The notes beneath the pieces were generated by a model. That model had not been told where the DNA came from and ran no database searches. It was given only the letters and a program-made list of their open reading frames with translations. Shown piece by piece: positions 1 to 12,170 of a DNA stretch of 64,000 nt (the first letter of the stretch is position 1; each line of letters begins with the position of its first letter). This stretch comes from Liquidambar formosana. Taxonomy: Eukaryota; Streptophyta; Magnoliopsida; Saxifragales; Altingiaceae. Location: positions 6,490,003-6,554,002 of the forward strand of contig CM077831.1 of assembly GCA_039720395.1 (NCBI GenBank), given 5' to 3'. Position numbers and translations under genes: made by a program.

Positions 1-719
1 TCTACTAAAACATTTTGAAAGAAATAACATATCTCAATACTTTGAACGGTCTTTGAAAAACACTATGAAAATTGGATAGCAACATATGTATACAAAAGAG
101 GCTTGCAAAGTTGCAATATATAAAATATTGTGCAAGAAGTAACATACCTCAATAATATGAATGATTGTTTGAAATCATTGCAAAAATTAGAGTGTGTGAT
201 TAAGAAAATTTTATTTGGATGCTAAATTGTGAAAATTGAAAATAGATAGCCAAATTAGTTGGCCAAAGCTTATAAACTCAACAACAACGAAAAATGATGG
301 GGAAAAAGTTTATACTCTGTATCAACATACTTTGATTCATAATAACTTTGCTACAAAAAATAAACAAATAAATAAATAGTAAACAATAATGGGAATGTCA
401 AATAAATATCATATATTATATATAGTTTTTGGACCATAGTCATATTGTAACCAAAACACTTTACACTTTAATACTATAGGTTATTAGGCAAGCATTTGGG
501 ACAAAACTCGTTTAAATGTAGAAATATAAGTTATAAAAATGTCTCATACATAAATAGTATTATATTCACTATATCACAATAATTATTTTTTGCTTAAAAC
601 GTACTTTAGAAGGGTTTTACTTGAACTTTTAAATCAGAGAATTCTACCCCTTTTGAACCGGCTAAAGATGGATGAACAATCCTTCTTTGTGCTTTGATCC
701 TTTACTAATCTTCTAAGAA
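1..719. other. AT-rich intergenic stretch
   Basis: No open reading frame, repeat boundary or RNA gene could be supported here. The sequence is strongly AT-rich with short A and T runs. It ends at the first inverted terminal repeat of the hAT element that follows. Confidence 0.5.
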
Positions 720-720
720 G

Positions 721-3700
721 CACGGACATGGGTACGACACGACACAGACACTCCGACACAACAAATCCTAAAACAACTAGGACACGACATGGCAGGGACA
801 CGACAATAAATAATAATATATTATTCCATTATACATATCTAAAAAGTATTCAAATGCATGGAAATAAAAAGACATAATCATTAATTACAAAAACGACCAA
901 GACATAAAAAGGCTTTTAACAATGGCATTTAACTTCAAGTATAGTAATTAGTTAGTAACATTTGCCATACAAAAAATCAATCATCATTGATCTAATGATT
1001 GTCTACTAGTCTACTTCTAACATTAGCATTTAACTTCAAGTATTTAGTCACATTTTCCCTACAAAAACTCAAAAAACAAATCATCAGTTATCATTGATTG
1101 TTCATTTGACTACTTCCAACATTCAAAATAGAAAAAGTCTTCCCCCATCACTATTGCTAAGCAACATCCCCATCCCCATCATCATCACTTCCTTCTATGA
1201 ATACCTCACTCTCCAAATCCGGCTCATCAAGTGTAAGATTAGCAATCTCAAGTACCCCAGCACCCTTAAGTGAATCAAAGGCATCCCCTCAACATCCCAC
1301 ATCTTGTTTTCTCCTTCCTTGTAGTGTTGACTTCTTCTAGATAAGAGTCGAAGATTACTATGTACAAACACCAAGTCTTCTGCACGTTGTGGGGTCATTT
1401 TGTTCCTCTTTACTGAGTTGATAAAGGAATAAGTACTCCAATTTCTCTCGGAACAAGGTTGACCTAGTAACTTTATCACTAAACTTTGAAGTTTGGGTGT
1501 GGAAGCTCCATGTGCAACCTACCATAACTTTGGTTCCATAACTCTTCTGTCATGCATGGAATCAAAGTCACTAAAATCCTCTAAAGAAGAAGAAAACTGT
1601 CCAAATTCAATATTAACAGTTCAATGCGCATCCTGATTTGGACAGAATCTTTGTAAGCACTTCCTCCTTTCCAAGGTAATCTCTATATCCTTGTGCGGTT
1701 CAACACGATTTGAACCCTCGTTAAGCCACTTCTTGCTATAATACCTATAAAACAAATAAACTAATGACCTATTACAAAAAAAATACTAAAACATAAAAAT
1801 ATCTAAGTATCTAACCAATATATGCTTATATACGTAAAAAAACATAATAGTTAATTACCTAGGGTTTAGTGAATGCACCAAAAAATGAAGACGTGTGTTG
1901 TTCTTTGACCACCTATCAACCAAGATGGTGTGAACAACATCATAAAAAAGATTAACTCTTCACTTTCTTGCTTCTTTTCATGCCGGTAGATAGCCATGTT
2001 CACTTTTTCAATCATTGTGTCCCACATATCATACACCAAATGAAGACAGGGCCTGTCTGGATCGGCAACCCTTAGCATCTCATAAATAGGATCAAGAAAG
2101 GAAAGAATATAGTCAAGTTGATCCCACCACAAGTCATCTAGCACTTTGTCCTTCACAAATTGTGCTTTTCCAACATTGTCTTCTCTATAAGAAGACCATT
2201 GCTCATTAATCACCATGTTTTGGAGGCCACTCTTTACAATCTTGAATCTTCTAAGCATAACAACCACCGAAGTAAAGCATGTATCCGCAATTGCAAGCAT
2301 CTTCAATTTCACAAATTGATTGTAAATAGCAAGCCTCATTAAATGAGTAGTGATAAAAACCTTGATAAGGGAAGCATCCATAGCAATGGTGGTAATCCAA
2401 TTACATGCATCATATGTAATTGCATTAGCATTGGTATCTTTAGCCGCACATATATTTTTTAGAGCAAGGTTTAGGGTATGTAGTAGCAGGACACATGGTG
2501 TCCAAAAGATTTGTCGATATTGGGCTTCAACAAGCAATCCCGCCATTTGACACACTAGAGCATTATCCGTTATCACATGAACAACATTTTGAGGTCCAAT
2601 CTCTGCAATGGTTTCACTAATCAAGTTGGCAATGATGTGCATGTCTTTGTATTCACCTTGACAATTGACCGCCTTTAGAAACATTGGTCCACTTTCATTC
2701 ACATCAATAAAATTAATAAGAGGCCTTCTTTGAGGGTTAGTCCATCCATCATTCACAAGACTTATCCCTTTATCCTTCCATGAAAACTTGATTGGTTCCA
2801 ACAACTTGTCAATATTTGTCCTTTCTTTTTGTAGAAGTGTTGTCCTCAACATGTTGTATCCCGGGGCACAAAACCAGCAAGATTGCTGTTACAAGCAAGA
2901 GAAAATGCCCTTATATAGTGAGGATTTCTCGTAAAATGAAATAGTAAACCAGCCGAATAAAACATTCTACCAATATCATATTGCAATTCTTCTCGAGCAT
3001 GAAGGTTGAAGGTCTTCTGTATTGTTGTCTTTCCCATTGCCCTTCTTTTTTTTGGTTCAAAATCCTCTTGTCTCAACGACCCCATGCTTGAAGTGACCCC
3101 GAAGATGGTTGGGATTGAGATGATTGACTAAAGGAAGAGGTTGGTAAAGGCACTTGTTTTGGCGTAGATGCTTGCACCCTCAAGTCAGCCTCTTCCTCAT
3201 CTCTTGAAGTTTCAATTCATTCACATTAGGACATTTTTTAGACCCATAATTTGCAATTTTTTTCAACAAATGGGCCATCACCTTAGTATATGACCCCTTA
3301 TAAAATTTACAAAAGTTGCACTGGAAAGACAAATTTCCTCCACCCGAAGCTGACTTTTCTAGTTTTTTAACAAATTTCCACAAAGGCTTAGTATCATCAT
3401 CCTGTTCAGAAACATTAATATTGGCCCCAAACATTTCTTGATTCATTCTTACAATATTAAGGGCCAAAGAAAAAGAAACTACTTAAATAATTTTCATTCA
3501 CTAATTTATATAAAAATAAATAAAAAAAAGTGTACCTTATATAAGTTATTGCAATACCGAGACAAAGCATGAAAGCATACACACAAGTCACATAAAAAAA
3601 AGTGCAGGTTTTATATTAAAAAATTGCAACTTACATATAAAAAAATTAAAAAGAATGTCAACAAAGATCACCCAAACAACAATATATAAAAAATTGCGAG

Positions 3701-4407
3701 TCATATATAAGAAATCAAAAAGAAAAGTCAACAAAGTTCAGTAGTTCACCCAAAAAACAGATGAAGTGATGGAGATAAAAAGACCCTAGCTTTCAAACCT
3801 CACACAGGCACACAGTTCACCCAAGGAGAAGAAGGAGAAGAAGAAAATGAGGAAGAAGAGAAGTGAAGCAGGAGAAATAGGGGTACTTACTTGTTTTAAA
3901 CCTAGCTCTCAAATAGACGAAGAAGATCATCGGTTGTTGGATGAAGATCAGTGCATGAGGGTAGTCGGAGGCAAGATCGTCAGTTGTCGGAGGGAAGGCC
4001 GTTGGTCAAGGTTGAATGAAACCCTAGCTTCCAATTGCTCTCTCACTCACTCTTTCTCTGCCCTTGGTAACGTGATTGAAGCTTCTGGAATCCATCGAGC
4101 ATATTTTTGCTTTTTCATTCCATTAAAAATTTTGTTTACAAAAATGACCCTTTCTTTTTTAAAATAATCTTTTTTAAAATAACATTCTATAACCTGTTTT
4201 TTTAAATAATATTTACAAAACTGCCCCGCCGTGTTGCTTGAGTGTCCCAAACGTGTCTATGGAGTGTCCCCCCCATGTCTTGACCGTGTCGGACCAAAAA
4301 TGAACAGTAAAATTGATCGGACACCTCCCTGGAGTGTCAGACACGTGTCGAAGGAGTGTTAGGCATGTGTTCGACACTGCATTTCCTCATTTTTTGCCAT
4401 GTCCGTG
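721..4407 (-). mobile_element. hAT-superfamily DNA transposon, decayed
   Basis: An 11-bp inverted pair bounds the element: CACGGACATGG at 721-731 and its exact reverse complement CCATGTCCGTG at 4397-4407. Both ends are rich in short GTGTC/GACAC subterminal motifs (about 735-800 and 4230-4385), as is usual for hAT ends. Ends starting with CA fit hAT. A transposase-like coding region runs on the - strand between them. The 8-bp flanks (713-720 and 4408-4415) do not match, so the target duplication has decayed or the ends are slightly misplaced. The coding region is broken by frameshifts, so the copy should be unable to transpose by itself. Confidence 0.75.
1195..3467 (-). pseudogene. hAT transposase relic (BED finger, DUF659, hATC dimerisation domain)
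   Basis: Reading 3467 to 1195 on the - strand, the parts follow the order of plant hAT transposases. A BED-type zinc finger (FQCNFC, then MAHLL) lies at 3180-3467. A second segment at 2846-3085 (GLLFHFTRNPHYIRAFS) leads into the DUF659 core at 1866-2852 (DGWTNPQRRPLINF, HVITDNALVC, TPCVLLLHTLNLALKN). The C-terminal dimerisation region is at 1195-1500 (CSERNWSTYSFINS, LVFVHSNLRLLSR). A one-base loss near 2861-2866 splits LAGFVP from NMLRTTLL. A likely intron with GT..AG borders lies about 1749-1860, and further stops occur near 1500-1625. It is therefore a pseudogene. The family assignment is firm; the activity of the ancestor is inferred. Confidence 0.85.
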
Positions 4408-5664
4408 CAACATACCTAATCGTCATTATTATTATTATTATTTCTTGTCTTTTAAATTTTGTAACAAACATGATCACATTTTCCTATACTTTGGGTGTTC
4501 TATTAATTAATGTATTCAAATGATTATACATGACATGTTCTATTTCATCCCACCCTTTATCTTAGCCAAAAAGGCTGAGACTCTGTATGCTCTATTTCAT
4601 CCCACCCACAAGTCTATGACTCATTAAATTAGACCAAAGTATAATAATATAACAAATATCCAATCCCATGGCTTTAATCAAGTGCGAGATATCCCACATG
4701 TCTTGGACAATCATGACTATACTTGGATGACATGCACGTGTGCGAGAATGTGACGCGTAAGTACATGCATGTCATCCCAGTGACGGCCATGCCGTCTGAG
4801 ATATGTTGGACCTGATCTGCCCTCTCTAAACCCATATATATATATTTATATATGTATATGTATATATAAATCAAACAATAAAAAGAAGACTCAATAAAAA
4901 TACATAAAAATGTATCATGATCACCCATCAAAATCAAATTTAAAAAGCGTGCACATACGCATATAGGAGTTTAGTTCATGAGGGAAAAAAACCTTGTAGA
5001 AGTATTATGAAAGTGAAAAAAAAAGGAAGGATCAAGAGAGGGTTTTTTTTGGGTGTGTGTAGTTGTTCTCAACAAAGACATAAGCCTAAACATGAAAAAA
5101 TAAATATGCATTTAAAAACAATAATTGTTAGAGGAAAAAGAGACAGCTGAACATAATTTTATATAGAAGTATAGAACAGATTAATCCGGCTTAGGTTAAT
5201 ACATGTCAACTATAATGGAAAACATAGAAAGGTAAGCAAGCCATCAATAGGTAAAATAAAATCTCTCCTTTTAATCACGTTTAAGATTGATAAAAAATCT
5301 CTACTCTCTTGTTTAGAATAAGGTATTGTTCACCTTTTAATCAAGGTATGAAATTTCATTTCAAGATATCGTTTCGTTCATCCCAAATCAAAAAACGTTT
5401 TGAAACGTTTCGAGAAACACAGAAGAAACGTGGAATAAATTAGGAAACGCTTGGAAACATAAATTGAAAAGCATTTATATGTGAAGATAAGTTTATTAAA
5501 TGATTAATTGAAGAGTTTTTATGCATCAAAACCCATGTAAACTTGAAAACATTGCATAAGAATTTGGAAGATAATTGCTAATGTGAATTGAACTGTCATT
5601 AAATTAGTGCCAAACAGTCAAGTAAATAATATTACACAATAGTACTAACTTAAACATAAAGAAA
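4408..5664. other. Intergenic DNA, AT-rich
   Basis: No gene is supported. It contains a short (TA)n-like tract around 4838-4870 and two copies of TCTATTTCATCCCACCC about 50 bp apart (near 4539 and 4591). Otherwise I see nothing. Confidence 0.4.
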
Positions 5665-5933
5665 TACTCCCTCTGTCCCACAAAGATAGTCCATTTTTGC
5701 AACCTTTTTTATCCCAAGATGTTTGGCCATTTTGAAAAGTCGAATAATATTTTTTTGGATTTTCCTATACTACTATTTCAAGAATTATTTTTCACACAAC
5801 CCAATAACAATTAGTAGGGGAGGGTATTTTTGGAAAGATGAAGTTTAATAAGTGAGAAGTCAATTCAATGATAATTTTTCTTAAACTGTGTGTTTTGTCA
5901 AACTTGGCCTATCTTTGTGGGACGGAGGGAGTA
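5665..5933. mobile_element. MITE, Stowaway/mariner-like (copy 1)
   Basis: A 269-bp non-coding element with inverted ends. The left end reads TACTCCCTCTGTCCCACAAA and the right end TTTGTGGGACGGAGGGAGTA. Ends of the type CTCCCTCCGTCCC next to TA are typical of mariner-related plant MITEs, with TA as the presumed target duplication. A second copy in the opposite orientation lies at 11043-11314. Confidence 0.8.
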
Positions 5934-6572
5934 GCAAGTTAGTTTGCATATAGAAGTCACATATACTAGCATAATTTCATTAAATCCAATTTGATGTTGA
6001 ATGTCGAGCAGGTGCATAACTTGGTCCAAGTTGGGGATGGTCGCCAAGAGAAACATTATAGAGGTGTTGAACATGTTGACAATAATTGAACCAAGACATG
6101 TATTTCTGATAGTATGTCTCGTAGTCCCTCATATACCTATCAATTTCTTCTCTAGTGAACAGTTTCTGTTGAGTACTCATTGGAGGTGCCCAACTCTGCC
6201 TTGTCCATGTCCATGCCCATATCCATGAGAGGAAGATGTTTGAGTATCATAACCAGACCCATAACCATGAGATTATGATCCGTAACCATACATCTGTGTA
6301 TTATGCTCAGGCCTATTTACAACACAAGCCAACTAGGCAAGCTTGCTACATAAGCTAAGATGTTGGACCAAGATGACTTGGACTACACACAACCAAGAAA
6401 AACCCTACAAATTTGACCGGGATAGAAAGCCCAAAATACAGCCCATGCATGACCCAACCCAATTAGGCCCAAAACAGAAAATTACCAAAATACTTTGACT
6501 CCATAAAATTTGATAAAACAAAACAAATAATATATTATCTTAAAGAAATGATAAAATAAGACAACTCTAACT
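5934..6572. other. Intergenic DNA
   Basis: A 66-codon reading frame on the - strand (5980-6180, starting MSTQQKLFTREEIDRYMRDY) ends in this stretch but matches no family I recognise. It may be a scrap of a transposon protein. Nothing else is supported. Confidence 0.3.
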
Positions 6573-6627
6573 AAATTCAATTGAACAATTTCATCAAAAA
6601 AAAAAAAAAAAATTCAATTGAACAATA
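6573..6627. mobile_element. Tail-only retroposon insertion with 17-bp target duplication
   Basis: AAATTCAATTGAACAAT occurs at 6573-6589 and again at 6611-6627. Between the copies there is only TTCATC followed by a run of A. This is the structure left by target-primed reverse transcription when only the extreme 3' end and poly(A) tail are copied. Confidence 0.6.
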
Positions 6628-6691
6628 TCCCAAGTAAGCCTCATCTTGAAATTGATCAAATTTTCATGGCCTTTCAAGGCCTGCATTCGGT

Positions 6692-6834
6692 GTCTTGTCC
6701 TTAAGGCATCTCTTCCTTAAGGTGTATCTACTTTAAGGTGTGTTGTTCTTAAGGCCTCCCTTCCTTAAGGTGTCTCTTCCTTAAGGAGTTGTGTCTTTAA
6801 GGTGTATGTTCCTTAAGGCGTCTCATCCTTAAGC
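6692..6834. repeat. Degenerate short tandem repeat built on CCTTAAGGYGT
   Basis: About eight imperfect units of roughly 15-20 bp, each carrying CTTAAGG or CTTTAAGG followed by TGT, GCG or CCT. The palindromic core CTTAAG recurs throughout. No reading frame crosses the array. Confidence 0.6.
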
Positions 6835-6951
6835 ACATATGTTCTAAGTTTTAGACTTAGTTTGTTTTTAAGTAGTTCATTCGAAGATCAATAGTTTATT
6901 CAAGGTGTAGCAGTTTAAGATTTGCATGACACATACCTGCCCTAGGTATTG

Positions 6952-7043
6952 TAAGCACGAGGTGGCACTCTAATGAGGCTTCAAGCACGAGGTGGCACTT
7001 CAAGTATAAGGTATTAAGCACAAAGTGGCACTCCAAGTATGTA
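6952..7043. repeat. Degenerate tandem repeat with AAGCACRARGTGGCACT core
   Basis: Three units of about 30 bp share the core AAGCACGAGGTGGCACT or a close variant. They lie just downstream of the CTTAAGG array, so the two arrays may belong to one repeat-rich element. Confidence 0.55.
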
Positions 7044-7278
7044 GTTGTGTGTGATTGGCCACATGGCAAGGTGCTTGACTTGCTTGTCACTAAATTTCAG
7101 TACATGGCAAAGTGCTGATATGGTTGTTCTGTATCAAACACTTGTTAATGTTAAATGTGAGTTATACACCCTTTGCAAAACTGTCAATTGGTAAACGTCT
7201 CATCTATAAGATCACATTTCTTTTTGTAAATAAAACTGCAATTTGGGATGCTTTATGGATGGAATGGTTCCTAATCTT

Positions 7279-8462
7279 TGATTAACATGATATTTGGTGA
7301 TTATGTAGAGTGTGTCCCACATAATCAAATGGTGGACCTGGAAAAATGTGGATCCTACAACAAGAAATTGAGAGGTGTAAGAGTAAAAAGTTCTTTTAAT
7401 TATGAAATAAAATCATTCTTAGAGAATATGATTGACCATGTTGGGAGAGGTGATAGGGTGCGGTTCTGGGAAGACCCTTGGAGAGGTGATACTCCCTTCT
7501 TTTTGTTGTTCCCTTGTCTTTATAGAGTTTGCTTGGCTCATAATGCTGTTATTGCTTTCATGGTTTCCTCGGTTTCTTTTCCTTATGGTTGGGATTTCAA
7601 GTTTTTTCAGAATCTTAATGATAAGGAGTGTGCTGAGTTAGCTTCTTCATTGTTGTTGTTGGAGGGTTTTTCTTTGAGGATATCCATTCCTGACAGAAGG
7701 GTTTGGAGTGCCACTTCATCTGGTGTTTTTTCTTGCAAATCTTTCTTTGATATTTTGATTGAGCAACCTCATATTTACTTTTTTCCTCCATCATCTGTTA
7801 TTTGGAAAGCTTGTGTGCCTCTCAAAGTTAAAGTTTTTTCCTAGACTGTAGTTCACAAGAGAATAAATACCAATGATTTGTTTCAAAGGAGGAGGCCTTT
7901 CCTTTATGCGTTGCCTCAACGGTGTTGTTTGTGCAAGTCAGCAGCCGAGAGCATTGACCATATTTTTCTTCTTTTCCCAGTTGCTATCTCTCTTTGGAAA
8001 AAGCTGTTTGGTTGGGGTGGTGAATCTTGGGCTTCGCCAAGTCGTGTTGAGGAGTTCTTTGAGATTGATTTTTGGGGTTTTGGGTTCACCAAGAAGGCTA
8101 TGGTTCTTTGGAATTGTGCTTTTTTGGCTGTTTTTTGGGTCATTTGGCTTGAGAGGAATGCAAGGATTTTTGAGAGCAGGGAGTCTTCTGTGGCTGGTTT
8201 ATTGGATAGGGTGCACTTTTTGGGTTCTTTTTGGGCTCATTCTTCTAAAGTTTTTGGTGGTATTCCTCTGTTTTTAGTGTTATCAGATTGGAGGGCTGTG
8301 TGTTCTTAGTCTTCTTATGTTTCTCTTTTCTTTTTTGTTGCTTGTTTGGTATTGAGGTGGACTGCTTGTCCTCCTTTTGTATTTTCTTTTCTTTCCTTTT
8401 AATGATATTCTCTTTTGTTGCTGATCCAAAAAAAAAAAAAAAAAAAAAAAAAAATGATTGAC
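7279..8462 (+). mobile_element. 5'-truncated L1-type LINE with poly(A) tail
   Basis: Only the 3' part of a non-LTR retrotransposon is present: the end of the reverse transcriptase ORF, a short 3' UTR and a 27-bp poly(A) tail at 8428-8454. A possible imperfect target duplication is TGATTAAC (7279-7286) against TGATTGAC after the tail (8455-8462). The body clearly belongs to the LINE from about 7320. Confidence 0.8.
7320..8309 (+). pseudogene. LINE ORF2 C-terminus with zf-RVT domain, one in-frame stop
   Basis: The upstream part reads GDRVRFWEDPWRGDTP, then RRVWSATSSGVFSCKSFFD and VIWKACVPLKVKVFS. It stops at TAG (7842-7844), where this family normally has Trp. In the same frame it continues as TVVHKRINTNDLFQRR, then CCLCKSAAESIDHIFLLFP and WVIWLERNARIFE. 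This is the zinc-binding reverse-transcriptase domain (zf-RVT: paired Cys, then SxDHxFxxC-like) found at the end of plant LINE ORF2. The stop and the 5' truncation make it non-functional. Confidence 0.85.
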
Positions 8463-9910
8463 TAAGGGCAGCAGGAACCTCGGTAAGGGCGGAGTGAAGC
8501 CTTCAACCAGAAACCTTAGAATCTGATAGTGGGGTTCTTGAGTTCACAAGGAAGATTAAATCTGTTATTCCAATAATCCCTTTCTGCACGAGGAGGCCAA
8601 ATTATACTTTTATTTTTGGGAGTAGGGAAGGGGCCAAATTATACGCTCCACACATAGATACCTAAAAGCAATTAGAAACTTTTTGAAATTGACCTTAACT
8701 TATATAGTAACATATAAAGATTCAATTTTGATTATTAAAATTCAAAGAAACTACTAAATATGAGAAAAAGAAGCCCTAAATTCCTCTAAAAACTAAATAT
8801 AAGAAAATGAAGCCTGAAAAATAAGATTAACGTCTTTGAAAGATCGTGATGGGCTCGAGTATATTGTCCTAATTAAGTAGTTGAAAAAGCATGATTGTTC
8901 TGGCTTGTGCTTTGTATTCTCTTTATTGTCAATATAGGTTATAAGATGACCAATGTTATTTCTAATTTGATTTCCAAGTTTCATATTTGTTCTATTAGTT
9001 TCATTTCCTTGTGATTCACTTGTAGTAGACTATTAGTTACATTAGGTGGATGGTCATTGTTTGTGCTGCCTTTTATTTATTATTTACTAGTAGTCAGGCA
9101 CACGTGATGCGTCTGAGTGCACAATGCAGCCTTCCAACACTATATCTGGTAAAAAAACTTATCTAAAAAATGAAATACCACATCACAATGCGACAATGCA
9201 CTCTCACATCGCATTGCAAACAAATTTTGTCTCTTAAGCCAAATGATATATCATATAATGGGCACTGTTGGTTCACTAAAATAAATTTGTGCACTATGTT
9301 ATTAATAAAAAGCGTGATAATACAAATCAAAACCTAAAGATTAAAGAGTGTTTTTCATTGTCACTTTGATTGTGTATGACAAATAAGGGCCACATATAAA
9401 AGTGAAAAATTGAGTGGTTGAGTTTGTTTGAAGAATATGGAGAAAATGAAGAATAGAGATTAGTCACAGTACCTTCTATATTTGATGATGATGCTCATTG
9501 GTTGGGGCATGAAAGTGTAAAAAGTAGATGAGATTATTTTGGTTTGATTGTAGCAGGAAGGAGAAATGGAAAGAGAATGAAACAGTTTCCATTTAAGTTT
9601 TGGTTTGATTTTTTTTTTAGATAACTGATTTGGTGTTGGTTGATTCAGTTTAGGTAACTGATTGTAGTATTTTGTAATTTCCATATTGTGCTTACATCTT
9701 CTTTATAGTGAAATACTTTGAAGGGGACTTTTTAGTAAATCCAAATGCAATCCAACCACTAAGAGAGTTCTCATAATATATTTGTATAGATTTATTGGTT
9801 TTTTTAAAACTTTTTGTGAATGTTGCTAATTTGAATATTAGAAAGATATCTTTTGCATTTAGGGTAATGATCATATATTATTGGACATCTTATTACATGT
9901 TGGAGATATC
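8463..9910. other. Intergenic DNA, no gene seen
   Basis: AT-rich DNA with small random reading frames only. I see no repeat borders, RNA genes or domain matches. Confidence 0.4.
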
Positions 9911-10044
9911 TCTTTCTTCCATCATACTTTTGGAGGAACACTGCCTACTATCACATATATGAATTTATAATAAGGTATTTCTTTCTTCCGTTTTATTTTT
10001 TGCAGGAACCTTGCCTACTATCACATATACGAATTTATAATAAG
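9911..10044. repeat. Tandem duplication of a ~66-bp unit
   Basis: Two adjacent units (9911-9975 and 9978-10044) share TTTCTTCC near the start and CTGCCTACTATCACATATA...GAATTTATAATAAG at the end, with divergence in the middle. The two-copy array is non-coding. Confidence 0.7.
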
Positions 10045-10267
10045 TCTGTTCTTGAATGGGAAATTGCAGTTGGCTTGCGTTACAAGGTAAGTGGCTTGAA
10101 CCAATGGACTTCGGTAGATTTTTAAGGTTCATTTTTTTTACATGATCACGAAGATTAAAGCTGTTCGATTGTTGTTCACAATTCTAATGATCTTGATTAT
10201 GTCTTCATGTAAGCATGTCTCTCTCTCTCTCTCTCTCAATATTTAAATTTAATTAATACAATTAATA

Positions 10268-10313
<46 letters not shown>

Positions 10314-11042
10314 TATAATGTATGTATGTATGTATATCAAATATCATTTTTGTTTTAGTGCTTGTTGGAAGTGGTAAAAGAGTGAGGATGATAGAGGTGA
10401 CTTGGAGGAGGAGAGAGGATGGGTGAGGAAAAAGCACTTGTTTTTGAAAATAAAGAAATGATTTGGTGGTGAGGAATACTTATAGACTTGAGTCGAGATG
10501 AGGAGAGACAAGAAAGCCCATGTGTGAGGAAATTTTCTTATTTTTCTTATTATATTTAGGGCTATTTATAAACTTGGAAACACGCATATGGCCCAGTGCA
10601 CTTGTGTGAGGTGACGAACATAATAATGAATTAGAGGAGGATATGTGTCCAATGAATAATTCTTTTCTAGAGTTAGTCATTGGTGCATAATCCTATATGA
10701 TCATTCTTCTCAATTGAATCTAGTTTCTTTTAGCGAGGGGTTGGTTTCGATTACGTCTAGGATAGTGGTGGTACTGTAAGCAGGTCTTGTAATGCGTATT
10801 TAAGTGCTCTCGTAGCAACGTGTCTCACAGGGCCTTAACCCTATCTAACTTTCTCCTATTGGGCATTAAACCTCCTTGCATCCCTATTTCATAGCATATT
10901 GTGAATTTGTGTTTTTTATTTGTGAGAGACATTTGTCTTGGTGGGGCCACTTGTGGTGGGTGCATAGGTCTCACACCATCTACATTAAGCTCCCGACCTG
11001 ATATGAATGTTTAGATCTTCTAGTAGGCACCCGGGATATTAT
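10045..11042. other. Intergenic DNA with microsatellites
   Basis: It contains a (CT)n run at about 10218-10237, a long (AT)n run at about 10270-10311 and a short (TATG)n run just after it. No gene is supported. Confidence 0.5.
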
Positions 11043-11314
11043 TACTCCCTCCGTTCCACAAATATTCTCCATGTTTGACAAAACACGGAGTTTAAGAAAG
11101 GTCATCATTGTGTTGACTTGTTATTTATTAAATTTTATCTTTCCCAAAAATCATCTTTTACTTGGTATTGGGTTGTGTTGAAAGTAATTATTGAAATAAT
11201 GAAGGGTAGTGTTGGAAAATTAAAAAATTTATGATTTGAATTTTCAAAGTGGACAAACATTTCGGGACAAAAAAAGTAGCAAAAATGGCCTATCTTTGTG
11301 GGACGGAGGGAGTA
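11043..11314. mobile_element. MITE, Stowaway/mariner-like (copy 2, inverted)
   Basis: Starts TACTCCCTCCGTTCCACAAA and ends TTTGTGGGACGGAGGGAGTA. The interior is the reverse-complement counterpart of the copy at 5665-5933 (GACAAAACACGGAGTTTAAG near the left here, and its inverse near the right there). Confidence 0.8.
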
Positions 11315-12170
11315 ATAATTTAAAACATAAAAAGTGTTATTTAATGAAACTTCACAATAATAAGTGGAAGAGTTGAGTAAATCATTCTTAAGCATTTGTC
11401 ATGCATTTGTGCTTCACTTGTCTTTATAATTTGGAAAATTTAGTATTAAAAGTTTAAAACTTTATTTTCATTTACACGTTGGTTATTATCTATTAATCAG
11501 AGGAGGAAACGTGTCCTCCTTGCAAATAATATTTTGGACCAATCCTATCTTTACACGTGGCCAGAAGTCAATTGTTGACTTGGTCAGTAGTCAAAGGTCA
11601 TCAGTTCACTCGCTTGACGCTTGGCTCCAACTATCACATGCGGGTTGAGAGCACATCACATGAGCATATGAGTCCCACATAATATGATTCCCATCATACT
11701 AGGGGGCTCTAAAGAGGATGTGGTGTGGTGGGTCAGGGAGGAAAAGCTGGCTAGGGACCAAGATTAGGAACGCACTATTATGGAAAGTCGATAACACCCA
11801 AACACGCATAATGAGACCATAATGAATGCTATCATTGCACTCAATACCCAAGGACCTAATCTCTAGCCAAGCAAGAGTAAGTTCCAAAGGAAGAGAGGGA
11901 CAATAAGATTCTGGGACATGTGTCACTTGTAGAGAGCATTATGCGTTAGACATGTGTCACAATCTCTACGGTTGGTTTACACAACACTTGTATCAGTCCA
12001 TTGACTAAGAAGGGGGCCGGGAATGAGTAAATCATTTTTCCATTTAGTGTAGGCATTTGCCATGTGTTTGTTCTAAAGTTCCATCATGTATTGATGTTTG
12101 GAAAATAGTGGCTCCTATTTGTCAAATTTTTTCCTGCATTTCCTCTCAAAGGTAGATTCTTTTCCTTCCT
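11315..12170. other. Intergenic DNA, no gene seen
   Basis: Nothing could be supported on either strand. The right end grades into a LINE fragment. Confidence 0.4.

Noticed and set aside
3847..4167. A + strand ORF in the hAT element
   Set aside because: No family resemblance. It lies in the untranslated end of the transposon and contains low-complexity K/R/E-rich sequence.
5980..6180. Short - strand protein (MSTQQKLFTREEIDRYMRDY...)
   Set aside because: Not recognisable, and there is no promoter, intron or homologous context to support a gene.
6692..7043. CRISPR-like array
   Set aside because: Units are directly adjacent and degenerate, with no unique spacers, and the sequence is eukaryotic.
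10249..10437. Small ORF with (YI)n
   Set aside because: Translation of an (AT)n microsatellite.
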